Part shown: positions 36,111 to 46,481 of the stretch, piece by piece
How the letters are laid out: each line of letters begins with the position of its first letter
Numbering within the stretch: position 1 is the stretch's first letter
From: Macrostomum hystrix
Lineage: Eukaryota; Platyhelminthes; Macrostomidae
NCBI GenBank assembly: GCA_950097015.1
Contig: CATNEN010000001.1
Coordinates: 6,991,501 to 7,055,500, forward strand
Direction: 5' to 3'
Length of the DNA: 64,000 nucleotides
Made by a program: the position numbers and the translations under genes
Notes under the pieces: generated by a model
Database searches by the model: none
Told to the model about the DNA's origin: nothing
Seen by the model: only the letters and a program-made list of their open reading frames with translations

Positions 36111-36973
36111 AGGCTTGAATCGCCCTCCGCTGACTCCAGAACTGCAACGCCGCACGGAAAGTGAAACGGTACATTCTGAGCTCCTGTCAGAGTCTGCAGA
36201 ACTGTCCCGTCTCTCTCCAGGACCGTCACCGAGTTGCTGACGAATGCGCTCACAATCACGTGACCACTGCTGTCGGCAGCGATCTGACACAGCTCAGGTG
36301 CGCCAAGAGATGCAGAGTGCGCAATGAGACCCTGGGAGCCGCCACTCAGCTTGAAGACGCGGCCGGTCCTGTTGTCGCTGACGAAGATGCTGTCTCCGGA
36401 GACAGCCAGACTGCCGAGATCCGATCCCATCAGCATCGGCTTTAGCTCCGAGCTCAGACTGACGACTCGGAGATTCTCCAGAGCAGCTCGCTTGTTCCGC
36501 ACCAGCAGTCGCGGTCCGTTTCTATCTAGCAGGAAAATGTTGTCTGCATCGCCAGCGATGGCGCACAGATGATACGGGCCTTCAACCCCGAAGCTTCTGG
36601 TGCTGGACTGCGCCGACACTCTACCGCTGAGGTCCATTGCCGTGACAATGGTCGGCTGCGCCATAAACACCAGCTGCAGCTTTGAGTCCCAGTGCAGTCC
36701 CGTCACCTCGGCGTCCCAGTCGATGCTGTCGCAGTGAATCCTGTACACTGCAGCTTGCGTCTCAGAGCCTTCCGCAAATGGCAGCACCAGCAGGTGATCG
36801 CTGAGTCGAGCCTCTAGAGCCACTAGAACACACGGCTGAGACAGAGGGATCAGTGACTGGTTTTCATCATCTTCATTGACTCGGACAATCCGACTCGCTT
36901 TGGTGACAGCGAACCCGGATGTGCTGCTGCAGAAAGCCAGCCGCCTTGGCTTGCTTTTTAGACTTCTTAGCAT

Positions 36974-37701
36974 TGTAAGAACAGAGATTCTGAGAGACGC
37001 GGTACAACAACAGCTATAAGCTGCGTGCCTGTATTTATACTCGTAGGTACGAGCTATATTCACTCATAAGAAGTTTGCCTATGCATTACTTATATAGGCA
37101 ATGCACGTACAGTATCCCGCCCTTATAGAAGTACATAAATTTATTTGCATTACGCATAGTACTTCAGCTAATTCTATACAGCATATTGTGCAGAGATTAT
37201 ATTTTTATACTGATGGAGCATTATGACAGTACATTGGCAATGTGCTAGTACCTAGTTTATATAGTTCCTTTTGTATCGCCAACGGCAGATGTTGAATCAT
37301 TTCTAATTTTATTCTAGCTCAATATATTTATTATACCTAGCTATAAATAGGACTCTCTCACCTGAGTACCTACAAATAGGCATCATATGCTCAGAATAAC
37401 TAGCATAAAGTGCTGTACAATTACAGAATCGCACAATATCTCACATACAGATAAGCGTTAATTTTGTCCAAGCAACTGGTTTGATGGTTTGAAGTGAACG
37501 GTCACTATATAGCCAAAAGAACACAGGCCTGCACTGTACTGTACGCAATTTTTTTCTACAGCTGTACTTAATTGTTTAGTACAGCTGTATATATTATTTA
37601 AAACGAAATCAGAAGCTTTAGTTGCAGTATAAGAAGCAGAGAGCCTATTGAAACATTGCTTGGTCCATAAATATTTTTTCGGTTTTGAGCAGCTGTAAGA
37701 A
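36974..37701. other. Shared upstream region of two divergent NHL-like genes
   Basis: AT-rich, mostly unique, containing TATA-like stretches. It separates the inverted gene pair and should hold both promoters. An imperfect inverted repeat tacagctgtac/gtacagctgta lies at about 37557-37590. Confidence 0.4.
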
Positions 37702-38586
37702 ATGCAGCAGATTTATTCAACAATTGCTGAACCGAAACATCTAGCGGTCTTCTTGAGTTTCTCTTTTAACATTTCTAGCGATGAAGAGATCCAAGAACCA
37801 CAGTTGCAGCAACCTTTTGTTCTGATCTCTTTCGAAAAGGGCATACTTAATTATCTTCTTGCGGTCTCGCTAGACAGAACTCCTGTCATTAGCCGTCAGA
37901 TTCACTGCGACAGCATCGACTGGGACGCCGAGGTGACGGGACTGCACTGGGACTCAAAGCTGCAGCTGGTGTTTATGGCGCAGCCGACCATTGTCACGGC
38001 AATGGACCTCAGCGGTAGAGTGTCGGCGCAGTTCAGCACCAGAAGCTTCGGTGTTGAAGGCCCGTATCATCTGTGCGCCATCGCTGGCGATGCTGACAAC
38101 ATTTTCCTGCTAGATAGAAACGGACCACGACTGCTGGTGCGGAACAAGCGAGCTGCTCTGGAGAATCTCCGAGTCGTCAGTCTGAGCTCGGAGCTGGAGC
38201 CGATGCTGATCGGATCGGATCTCGGCAGTCTGGCTGTCTCCGGAGACAGCATCTTCGTCAGCGACAACAGGACCGGCCGCGTCTTCAAGCTGAGTGGCGG
38301 CTCCGAGGGTCTCATTGCGCACTCTGCATCTCTTGGCGCACCTGAGCTGTGTCAGATCGCTGCCGACAGCAGTGGTCACGTGATTGTGAGCGCATTCGTC
38401 AGCAACTCGGTGACGGTCCTGGAGAGAGACGGGACAGTTCTGCAGACTCTGACAGGAGCTCAGAATGTACCGTTTCACTTTCCGTGCGGCGTTGCAGTTC
38501 TGGAGTCAGCGGAGGGCGGTTCAAGCCTCATCGTCGCTGACTACAACAACAGGCGAGTTGTGAAGATGCCAGTGAACTTTAACTAA
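37702..38586 (+). CDS. NHL-like gene 2, intact, single exon
   Basis: 294 residues, no intron. From IHCDSIDWDAEVTG onward it is almost the same as gene 1, with only a few substitutions seen (e.g. S/F, K/E, M/I, Q/E, D/G), whereas the first 65 or so residues differ strongly. It ends with a complete last blade (SSLIVADYNNRRVVKMPV), the part that gene 1 lost. NHL-type propellers mediate binding; no enzymatic motif, signal peptide or membrane segment is seen. Likely cytoplasmic. Head-to-head with gene 1. Confidence 0.82.
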   Translation: MQQIYSTIAEPKHLAVFLSFSFNISSDEEIQEPQLQQPFVLISFEKGILNYLLAVSLDRTPVISRQIHCDSIDWDAEVTGLHWDSKLQLVFMAQPTIVTAMDLSGRVSAQFSTRSFGVEGPYHLCAIAGDADNIFLLDRNGPRLLVRNKRAALENLRVVSLSSELEPMLIGSDLGSLAVSGDSIFVSDNRTGRVFKLSGGSEGLIAHSASLGAPELCQIAADSSGHVIVSAFVSNSVTVLERDGTVLQTLTGAQNVPFHFPCGVAVLESAEGGSSLIVADYNNRRVVKMPVNFN

Positions 38587-39179
38587 GCTGTTGTGAGGCA
38601 TCTTGTTTGAAGTGTATTTGACTCGATGCAAGGTACCATTTTATGTTTGACTTCGTTTAGTCAATTTTGCCTTTCTGGGTATAAAAGTACTTTATCTTCG
38701 ACTCTTCCTGGCTATGAAATCAATCGTATTAATTAACATTGCAGAATAGCTGTTTCTATCTCATATTTTTGTTTGTGAAATTGATTTGATGTTTAGATTA
38801 TGACAGACGGTTACAGTTCTAGTCGTATACTTCTTGTAATCGATTATATTTTGTAGCATTCTTTATTATAAAAATGCTCTATGCGAATAATTACTCACCA
38901 TTCTTGATTCTTGATTCCAATTCGCACTTCCCAAATGTACTTCCACACATTTTGCACAGGTGTATTATATTCTTTGATTACAAAGTTATTAATCTTGACA
39001 CTTACCTTGACCCTCTATTCTGATTGGCTTATTTCTATACGTACGCATGAGTATCCTGGAACGAAATTCATTCAACACACTGTCGGACTGCTTTAGGTTA
39101 GAAAAAACACGTTTTGAGCTGAGACATCGATTGCCGTTCTTTACCTAGAAAAATTTCTAGTTAAAGAACTTAATTAGCT
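38587..39179. other. AT-rich spacer
   Basis: 3' flank of NHL-like gene 2; no other feature seen. Confidence 0.4.
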
Positions 39180-40008
39180 GGGGTTAAGCCTGTGCAATGC
39201 GCCTGTAACATTCCAGCGGCTCATGGACCTGACAATGTGCAGCCCTGAACTGGTCGGAGGTGCTAAGCTACATGAACGACCTGATCCTATTCAGTTCTAC
39301 GTTCGAGTTACGTTCGGACACTGGAGCAAGTCCTGGAGAGGCTGCAGGCGACCGGCCTCAAGTTGAACAAACGCAAGAGCTACTTCTGCTACCAGGAGGT
39401 CGAGCACTTAGGGTACGTCATCTCCGCTGAAGGCATTCGACCAACCGCAGACAAGGTTAGCGCTATCAAGGCCATCCCGACTCCGACATGCGCTGAGGAC
39501 GTGCGCCGATTCGTCGGCATGCTGGGATTCTACCGGCGATTTGTGCCGCAATTTGCCAGCATCGCCAGCCCGCTCCATCAGGCGACGCTGAAGGGGTGCG
39601 AGATGGCCCTGCAGAAGCTGAAGACGGCGCTGTCATCGCCGCCGGTTCTGCGGCTGCCCAACTTCTCTAATTGGAGTTTCAGCTGAGCTGTGACAGCAGC
39701 GGCGTGGCCATCGCCGGTGTCCTGAGCCAGCTTCAAGACGGTGTCGAATGCCCCGATGCCGCCGAGAGCTACTGGCGGTTGTGTGGGCGATGAAGCACTT
39801 TCGTAACTACCTAGCGTCAGCAAGCAACGTCCAAGTCTTCACAGACCGCTAGCCGCTGCAAGGCCTGCTGAATACCATGAAGCCAGAGGATCGTCTAGCC
39901 AGGTGGATCACCGCCCTGCAGGAGATGAATTTCCAGCTGCTCTACAACATAGTCGCAGACGCGCTGAGTCGAGCAGCGGCGACTCGACTGACACCGGCCT
40001 GGTCGGCT
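39180..40008 (+). pseudogene. Decayed gypsy reverse transcriptase/RNase H fragment
   Basis: Several frames carry pieces of Ty3/gypsy pol: LCNAPVTFQRLMDL (39195 on), then in another frame YMNDLILFSS where the catalytic YxDD should be, then VEHLGYVISAEGIRP and VRRFVGMLGFYRRFVPQFASIASPL (39363-39686), RNase H pieces (CDSSGVAIAGVL) and a terminal ALSRAAATRL. Frameshifts, an Asp-to-Asn change in the YxDD box and an in-frame stop show it is dead. It belongs to a different lineage from the intact element at 31619-36110. A SINE interrupts its end. Confidence 0.85.
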
Positions 40009-40018
40009 GCCGACATCA

Positions 40019-40408
40019 TATAATAATAATTTGACACTAGACCCAAGGGCCAGTGCAGGTGTTGTGTGTCAAGCACACTAGCAGGTGGGGACTGCACACC
40101 TATTGTACTCTCGGCTCTCTCGGACACCGGTTATGACAGCCGCGTGTCAGCAATGGAATTTATTTTTTCCAAACATATCGGCAGCATCCAAACCCCACAG
40201 ATTTGCCGCACAGAACTGCTTTATTCCACGCCAGCCGGAATTAACATTACCCGACGAAATGTCGGTACTCATTTGCAGCTGAGTAGACTGTGTGCACATC
40301 AGGGCAAAGTAGCTTGCCAAGGGCTGCACGAATAGTTCTAGACTAGGTCGGGAGTCGAACCCAGGACCATCTGATCCAGAGTCCGACACCTTACTGACTG
40401 AGCTATCC
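40019..40408 (-). mobile_element. tRNA-derived SINE (family D) with 10 bp target duplication
   Basis: gccgacatca at 40009-40018 and 40409-40418 flank 390 bp. On the minus strand the head is strongly tRNA-like: ggcggatagctcagtcagta (A box) and gggttcgactccc (B box), but the anticodon stem does not pair well, so it is not a functional tRNA gene. The central block is related to SINE family C (cagctgcaaatgagta). The tail, on the minus strand, is attattattatat. Confidence 0.85.
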
Positions 40409-40477
40409 GCCGACATCAGCAGCACCCACAGAGACGACTCGAGGTGCTAGATGCAGCCCGCAAACTTTTGGGAGGGA

Positions 40478-40700
40478 GTGATGAAAAATATCGTCTGTGT
40501 ACGCTATGTGCATCGTGCAGCGCGCTGTGGTGCGTGTCGGTGCCACCCAAAACTTTTAAATATAAACCTGCAGTCAGCCTAGGCTGTCTCTCGTGGGCTC
40601 GCGCCTACCTAAATTAACGCTAGTCCTACAGTTTTCTGTTGCAGTCATGTAGAATTTTTTTTATATCCAGCCTGTTAAAAGGCTGCTGATAATTCTACAT
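40478..40700. repeat. Possible old LTR
   Basis: Begins TGATGAAAAA after a purine-rich ttttgggagggag and ends TTCTACA, followed by tggcgagtgcc, which resembles a primer-binding region. It could be an LTR belonging to the decayed gypsy fragment. No second copy lies in the window, so this is tentative. Confidence 0.3.
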
Positions 40701-40701
40701 G
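40646..40701. other. Nested perfect inverted repeats
   Basis: catgtagaatt (40646-40656) pairs with aattctacatg (40691-40701), and inside it cagcct (40668-40673) pairs with aggctg (40680-40685). The two stems stack into one hairpin separated by short unpaired runs. Confidence 0.7.
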
Positions 40702-41474
40702 GCGAGTGCCTAGACTTCAGCGGTTTTACGAGTATTTTTCCGCTGCTTCCACAAGCTCAACTGGGCCTCTAATACTGGCCTGATAACGAAGACACGCAAG
40801 GTGATAGCTAATAATGCATAATCAACGATAGACTGTATGGAATGGAATATACAGGTATAGACCAAGGACCGACTTAAAGATCTTTGAAAAACTGTTACGA
40901 GTATTAACAAGTGCTGAAAATGCAGACAATGGAGACAATGTCTACAATATTATTTTCCGTCTTCCATTAATGAATTCCTTCATCGTAAGCTCAGTGAGAC
41001 AGAGAGTGAATCGCATATTGTATTATGCTGGTGGGTAGTAGATCCTTCCACGCATGCAAGAAGGGCACTTTAATTTCCAAGAAACACCTACCCGCCTAGA
41101 AGAAAATGTTGTTCGCAGGCCTCGCAGAACTGTGCATTTGTGTTTATCGATTCAAACTAAGAATGCAACAGAATTCTCTGCCATAGGACAGAATAATGCT
41201 CGTATTGTATAAAACGTCTGTACTGAAAAATGTAGCCGACTCATTGTACGGCTTATGATTACGATTCTTTATAAATTTAGAACTGCGCAGTGCGAGGTTA
41301 GAAGACCAATTTTCTCTTTCTAATTGGGCCGAAAATTTCTCGAGAAGTCCTCAGAAATTCCGTACACCAACAGGTAAATAAAGACTTAAAAAATAGTTCA
41401 TACAACCACAAGCTGCTGCATACACTGAAACTAGGAGCACCTCTGTTTGTCGGACTTTAAATCATTGAGCCCAA
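40702..41474. other. Spacer upstream of NHL-like gene 3
   Basis: Mixed-composition unique sequence. No other exon or element is recognised. Confidence 0.4.
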
Positions 41475-42476
41475 ATGTCTGAGTACATCTTCACAATGCC
41501 AAGGTTTCATTCAAGCAATTCGTCGCGAATTTTCAAAGCCAGACCAAAGCACCTGGCAGTCTGTACCAAAACTTCTGGTTTCGCTGTCGTCGCTTCCAAC
41601 AATCGGGTTATTCGTCAAGGAATTCCAGGCCGCGTCGAATGTTCGCCAATGCCGCAGCCATGCGTTCTGGTGTCCTTCGAGGTGAAAGACTGCGACTGCC
41701 TCCTGGCTGTCTCAATAGACGGAACTCCGAGAAGCCATCAGATTCTATGCGACAGCATCGACTGGACCAAGGACGTGACGGGACTGCACTGCGACTCACA
41801 GCTGCAGCTGGTGTTTGTGGCCCAGCTGGGAACTGTCACGGTGATGGACCTCAGCGGTATTGTTTCTGAGCAGCTGAACGCTGCGAGCTTCGGCTTTGAA
41901 AGCCCTTGCCATCTGTGCGCCATCGCTGGAAACGCTGACAACATTTTCCTACTAGATAGAAACAGCACGCGACTGCTGGTACGGAACAAGCGAGCACCTA
42001 AAAACTACCTGGTTGTGAGTCTGAGCTCTCAGCCGATGCTCATCGGATCAGATCTGGGCAGTCTGGCTGTCTCAGGTGACAGACTCTTCGTCTGCGACAA
42101 CAGGACCGGCCGCGTATTCAAACTGCTCTTCGAGCTGTGCTCAGTGCGAGTTATCCAGCACTCTGCTGAGATCGGCTCTCCGCTGATGTGCCAGATCGCT
42201 GCCGACAGCAGCGGTCACGTGATTGTCAGCGCCTTCGTCAGCAACTCGGTGACGGTGCTGGACAAAGATGGGACAGTTCTGAGAACCCTGACAGGTGACA
42301 AGAACTCGCCCTTTCACTTTCCGTGTGGCGTCTCCGTGCTAGAGTCAGGTGATGGCACCGTCGCACTAGCAGTGTCCGACTTGTGCAACAGCAGAATAGT
42401 AATTCTGACCGATCTCAGCGAGGCTGCGTACTTCATCTCAGATTTCTGCTCAAAGTTCAGCAGTTTCGTTTTCTGA
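41475..42476 (+). CDS. NHL-like gene 3, intact, single exon
   Basis: 333 residues (a second in-frame ATG at 41496 gives MPRFHSSNSS). Same architecture as genes 1 and 2, including CDSIDWTKDVTGLHCDSQL, FLLDRNSTRLLVRNKRA, GSDLGSLAVSGDRLFVCDN and QIAADSSGHVIVSAFVSNSV, but clearly more diverged than those two are from each other, so it is the older duplicate. Its start shares the ARPKHLAV..TSGFAV pattern with gene 1. Function is unknown beyond a predicted NHL/beta-propeller fold. Confidence 0.8.
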   Translation: MSEYIFTMPRFHSSNSSRIFKARPKHLAVCTKTSGFAVVASNNRVIRQGIPGRVECSPMPQPCVLVSFEVKDCDCLLAVSIDGTPRSHQILCDSIDWTKDVTGLHCDSQLQLVFVAQLGTVTVMDLSGIVSEQLNAASFGFESPCHLCAIAGNADNIFLLDRNSTRLLVRNKRAPKNYLVVSLSSQPMLIGSDLGSLAVSGDRLFVCDNRTGRVFKLLFELCSVRVIQHSAEIGSPLMCQIAADSSGHVIVSAFVSNSVTVLDKDGTVLRTLTGDKNSPFHFPCGVSVLESGDGTVALAVSDLCNSRIVILTDLSEAAYFISDFCSKFSSFVF

Positions 42477-42695
42477 TTGGCTCTAGACTTTCCGTCATAA
42501 CTCTCTTATTGAAGACAGTATGCTAACTTAGAATTCATAGGTGAATGAGAAGGCACATCCCTATAAGTGGGAATCAGTTCTACAGTACTTAACGGGTAGT
42601 CATTCCAGTAACCATTCACTAAATAACTCTTAGAGCAATAGTTTTACTTTAATAGTTATTCATTTTTACCTTTTATACGCTAAGCGTAATTAATC

Positions 42696-42756
42696 CAAGG
42701 ACCAATAGAAGAAGAAGGACAAGAGTGTGCCGTCCTTCTTCTTCTAGTGGTCCTTG
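42696..42756. other. 25 bp near-perfect hairpin
   Basis: Arms 42696-42720 and 42732-42756 pair over 25 bases with one mismatch, closing an 11-base loop (aagagtgtgcc). It is isolated, with no repeat array at this spot. It could be a small-RNA precursor, a transposon remnant or chance foldback. Confidence 0.75.
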
Positions 42757-42965
42757 ACCTAATCACCTATGTTTTTTTCACTCACGATGAAATTCTAGAA
42801 TCTTACAGAGATATACTTGTTTTTAAGCCCGTACTCATTTTTTTAAAATAAAAAATAAATATTTATGCATAGAATTACAGTCAAAGTTTTTATGTAACTC
42901 TATAAGAAAATAAGAAACTTCTGGAGTCTTATACATTATTAAGCCTAGGACTGAAAGACTAAAAC

Positions 42966-43270
42966 TAATGGGATAGACAAGGATTACATGGGATAGATGA
43001 GGATTAGATGGGAAAGATTAGGATTAGATGGGATAGATGATGATTAGATGGGAAAGATTAGGATTAGATGGGATAGATGAGGATTATATGGGGTAGATGA
43101 GGATTAGATGGGGTAGATGAGGATTAGATGGGGTAGATGAGGATTAGATGGGGTAGATGAGGATTAGATGGGATAGATGAGGATTAGATGGGATAGATGA
43201 GGATTAGATGGGGTAGATGAGGATTAGATGGGGTAGATGAGGATTAGATGGGAATGTGGATAAGATGAGA
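42966..43270. repeat. Minisatellite, 20 bp unit
   Basis: About 15 copies of ggattagatgggatagatga with a gggtagatga variant. Confidence 0.93.
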
Positions 43271-43431
43271 ATTAGATGAGGATTAGTTGAGGATTAGATT
43301 GGATAAATAACAAATCCGTGGGATCGTTAAGTATAATTAAAACAAGCTATGATGTGCTTAATCCCTAATCCAATGTCACGCAGACACGTATCGCTTAGAA
43401 ACGGCACTGACAGTTAGCCAGTTTAACTAGA

Positions 43432-43527
43432 TCACGAAGCAGCCAGTCTGGCCTCGAGAGCCATAGCAACGCGCGACATGCGAACCAGGTGTCGCATCAC
43501 CGGATCAGCAGACTGGGATTCCGGTAA
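43432..43527 (-). CDS. Candidate alternative last exon of the LRCH-like gene
   Basis: After an acceptor tctcccacag a phase-0 frame of 31 residues (MRHLVRMSRVAMALEARLAAS end) runs to TGA at 43434-43432. Exon 6 of the LRCH-like gene ends in phase 0, so it could replace the membrane-anchor exon at 46640-46482 and give a soluble C-terminus. No other partner exon was found on this strand. Inference from phase and composition only. Confidence 0.35.
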   Translation of the reverse strand, partial: LPESQSADPVMRHLVRMSRVAMALEARLAAS

Positions 43528-43648
43528 CTGTGGGAGATTACAAGGTAATTAAATGCCAAATATCAGTAACTACAGTTTGAATATCTGAATACTGAGGGTT
43601 GGGAGTGCAGATACTGCAAAATAAGTAAAAAAACTGTTCAATAATTGT

Positions 43649-43916
43649 GTACATCTGATCCAATTGGGCCAGATGTGCAGCCGACAGCACAGTCGCAGCT
43701 ATTGCGAGGCGCATCTGAAGGCTGCGTACGGCTGTTCAGTCCATGGACTGTTGTAGGCCATACCCACTCTCAATTATCCCAGCTGGGACAGAATCAATGC
43801 GCAATTGCGTCTCGCCAAAAGACACAATTAATTGTTTCAGTGGACTCAAGAATCGAACCCCCGAACCTCAAGTCGTGGGTCTGACGCTGAAATCACTATG
43901 CTACAACCTATTTGCA
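43649..43916 (-). mobile_element. SINE (family C), full-length-like copy
   Basis: On the minus strand the head is tRNA-like (gtagcatagtgatttcagcg, then ggggttcgattcttga), followed by a central block and the shared gtccatggactgaac region. Its 3' end (43649) matches ctgacccatttggggc of the copy at 53.6 kb. A short piece of the same family lies at about 43955-43985 on the plus strand. Confidence 0.8.
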
Positions 43917-43985
43917 TGAATTATTTAGCTTGGGTAGAAACTCGGGTAAGCGTCATCCCAGTCCACAGACTGAACAGCTGTACAT

Positions 43986-44489
43986 TCTGTTCTTATCATC
44001 CTCATGTTAAAAATTAGAAAATCTAAAACGACTTCGCTAACATCAAATTAGGAAATTGCCAGAAATAATACGATGCTTTTTATACTACTGCTTTAAATTA
44101 CGAGTAGACAGTTGCAAATGTGAAAGCTTTAGAAAAAGCTGATAATACCAAAGAAAGAGAATATATATTTAATATCTGTACGCCTGAATAACTAAAATAA
44201 GCTTTTTTCGCCAAATGGTTATTAGAAAGATTTAGTGGATAAAAACCTTAATCATTATTTTGTAAAAAAACTAAAAAGTATCAAATCGACTTCAAAAATA
44301 AGTCTTTATGATTAACTACTGGTTTCAGTCATACTAATCAATCCATTAGAAAAATCCATTTCTAATTTTCGACAGTCAGTGAAGCTGATAAAAAAATTTA
44401 AAACGAAGATAAAATCTAAAAAAGTGCACAGTTTAAGACGGTTTATCCAAATGGTACACATATTAGTCTTTGTCTACATCTTCCTAGAA
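43986..44489. other. AT-rich spacer
   Basis: No gene or element seen. Confidence 0.4.
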
Positions 44490-45190
44490 GGACATTGTCC
44501 ATCTGCATCTATTGGGTCTTTGTCCAGCTGTGTTAAATTGCGTTTGTCCATCTGTCTATTGGGTCTTTGTCCAGCTGTGTTAAATGGCGTTTGTCCATCT
44601 GTGTCTATTGAGTCTTTGTCCAGCTGTATCAAATGGCGTTTGTCCATCTGTGTCTATTGGGTCTTTGTCCAGCTGTATTAAATTGCGTTTGTCCATCTGT
44701 GTCTATTGGGTCTTTGTCCAGCTGTGTTAAATGGCGTTTGTCCATCTGTGTCTATTGAGTCTTTGTCCAGCTGTATTAAATGGCGTTTGTCCATCTGTGT
44801 CTATTGGGTCTTTGTCCAGCTATGTTAAATGGCGTTTTTCCATCTGTGTCGATTGAGTCTTTGCCCAGCTGTATCAAATGGCGTTTGTCCATCTGTGTCT
44901 ATTGGGTCTCTGTCCAGTTGTATTAAATGGCGTTTTTCCATCTATAGCTATTGGGTCTTTGTCCAGCTGTATTAAATGGCGTTTGTCCATCTGTGTCTAT
45001 TGGGTCTTTGTCCAGCTGTATTAAATGGCGTTTTTCCATCTATAGCTATTGGGTCTTTGTCCAGCTGTATTTAATGGCGTTTTTCCATCTGTCTCTATTG
45101 GGTCTTTTTCCAGCTGTAGTAAACGGGTCTTTGTCAATCTGTGTCTAATGGGTATTTGTCTATCTGTATCTCCAATTGGTCTTTGTACAT
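44490..45190. repeat. Minisatellite, ~50 bp unit
   Basis: About 13 copies built from tgtccatctgtgtctattgg, gtctttgtccagctgtatta and aatggcgttt; the two halves share tttgtcca, so the unit is an old dimer of about 25 bp. Confidence 0.93.
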
Positions 45191-45754
45191 CTACTGGAAG
45201 TAAAAATCGTAGTTAAACACGAAAAGTGAAGTTATAAAAAATGTATAAAAATATACTGACAGGAAAACATAACTACACAAGGATACTGATAGTATCAGCA
45301 AGAACAAGACTAAAAATAAAGCAGGTTAGTATTTTAATGTTATAATATAGTGAGCTACAATAGCTGTATTGAAATTTACAAAAAATTTCAGCAAAAGCAA
45401 GTAAAATTTATTAAGCTACAAATAGAATCTTGCACTGGTTAAGGAAAAGGCTATTAAAATATTATAAAGAGTAAAATTCAAAACCGGAACGAAAAAAAAT
45501 AGTATGGCTGTCCCATACAGACTTTGAAAAACCGCCAGGCCATCCTTAAAAAACGAAACTGAACACACAAAATATTGATGTTTCAAAACTTAAATTAAAA
45601 AACTATTTTTTACTGCGGAAAGTTAAATGCAATACTGATAATCTGTTAGCAGAGTTATTAATTAGCTGAATATTTTTTACTGTTTGCTAAATAAAAGTGC
45701 TAATGATTTATCTAAGCTTCAATTCTTGTTAGCTTGAGCTTCAGAATCTGTGAC
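45191..45754. other. AT-rich spacer
   Basis: No gene or element seen. Confidence 0.4.
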
Positions 45755-46195
45755 GACATATGGGGGTGGTGGGTGAGGCTCGGCCGGGAGAGAATGTACA
45801 TTTGAGGGGTGGCGGGTGAGGCTTGGCCGGGAGAGAATGTACATTTGAGGAGTGGCGGGTGAGGCTTGGCCGGGAGAGAATGTACATTTGAGGGGTGGCG
45901 GGTAAGTCTTGGCCGGGAGAAAATGTAGATTTGAGGGGGGGCGGGTGAGGCTCGGTCGGGAGAAAATGTACATTTGGGGGTGGTGGGTGAGGCTCGGCCG
46001 GGAGAGAATGTACATTTGAGGAGTGGCGGGTGAGGCTTGGCCGGGAGAGAATGTACATTTGAGGGGTGGCTGATGAGGCTCGGCCGGGAAAGAATGTACA
46101 TTTGGGGGGTGGCGGTTGAGGCTCGGCCGGGAGAGAATGTACATTTGGGGTTGACGGGTGAGGCTCGGTCGGGAGAGACTGTAAATATGGGGTGG
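45755..46195. repeat. Minisatellite, 43 bp unit, G-rich
   Basis: About ten copies containing gaatgtacatttgaggggtg and gcgggtgaggcttggccggg. G runs make the plus strand a candidate for G-quadruplexes. Confidence 0.93.
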
Positions 46196-46481
46196 GGTTA
46201 AGGTTTGCCCAGAGATTGCACAGCAAGTTTGCATATTACATTGATAAAAAATCTGCTAAATAATATGCACAGGTCAGTACATAGACCAGCACAGAACATT
46301 GGGTCGCTAATAATTATCAATCAAAATATAAAGACTCGAAAATCACTCGGAAAATTTTCCTTTTGTGTTGAAAGATTAGAAAGTGAGTTATTTTCTAACA
46401 AATTAAGGATGGAATGATATGCAAAAAACAAAAAGAGCTTAATAAAAAAACAACGCATAGCAGTTTATGATTTTCTTAGAC

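Larger units (their letters stand above)
31496..36973 (-). pseudogene. NHL-like gene 1, last part split by a retrotransposon
   Basis: Single-exon gene reading from ATG 36973 (a further in-frame ATG lies at 37063) to 36111, then interrupted by the gypsy element 31619-36110. The frame resumes on the far side at 31618-31496 and would have ended at the TAG 31498-31496, adding about 40 residues. The duplicated aggct (31614-31618, 36111-36115) belongs to the target. As it stands the frame enters the 3' LTR and stops at 36059. The protein has NHL/beta-propeller-like blades (GLHWDSKLQLVF, LCAIAGDADNIFLLD, LGSLAVSGDSIFVSD, LCQIAADSSGHVIVS), often used for protein or RNA binding; actual role unknown. 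Only the final blade is lost or altered, so partial function is possible. Confidence 0.85.

Noticed and set aside
40330-40408. Possible tRNA gene on the minus strand
   Set aside because: A and B boxes are good but the anticodon stem does not pair, and it is the head of a SINE flanked by a target duplication.
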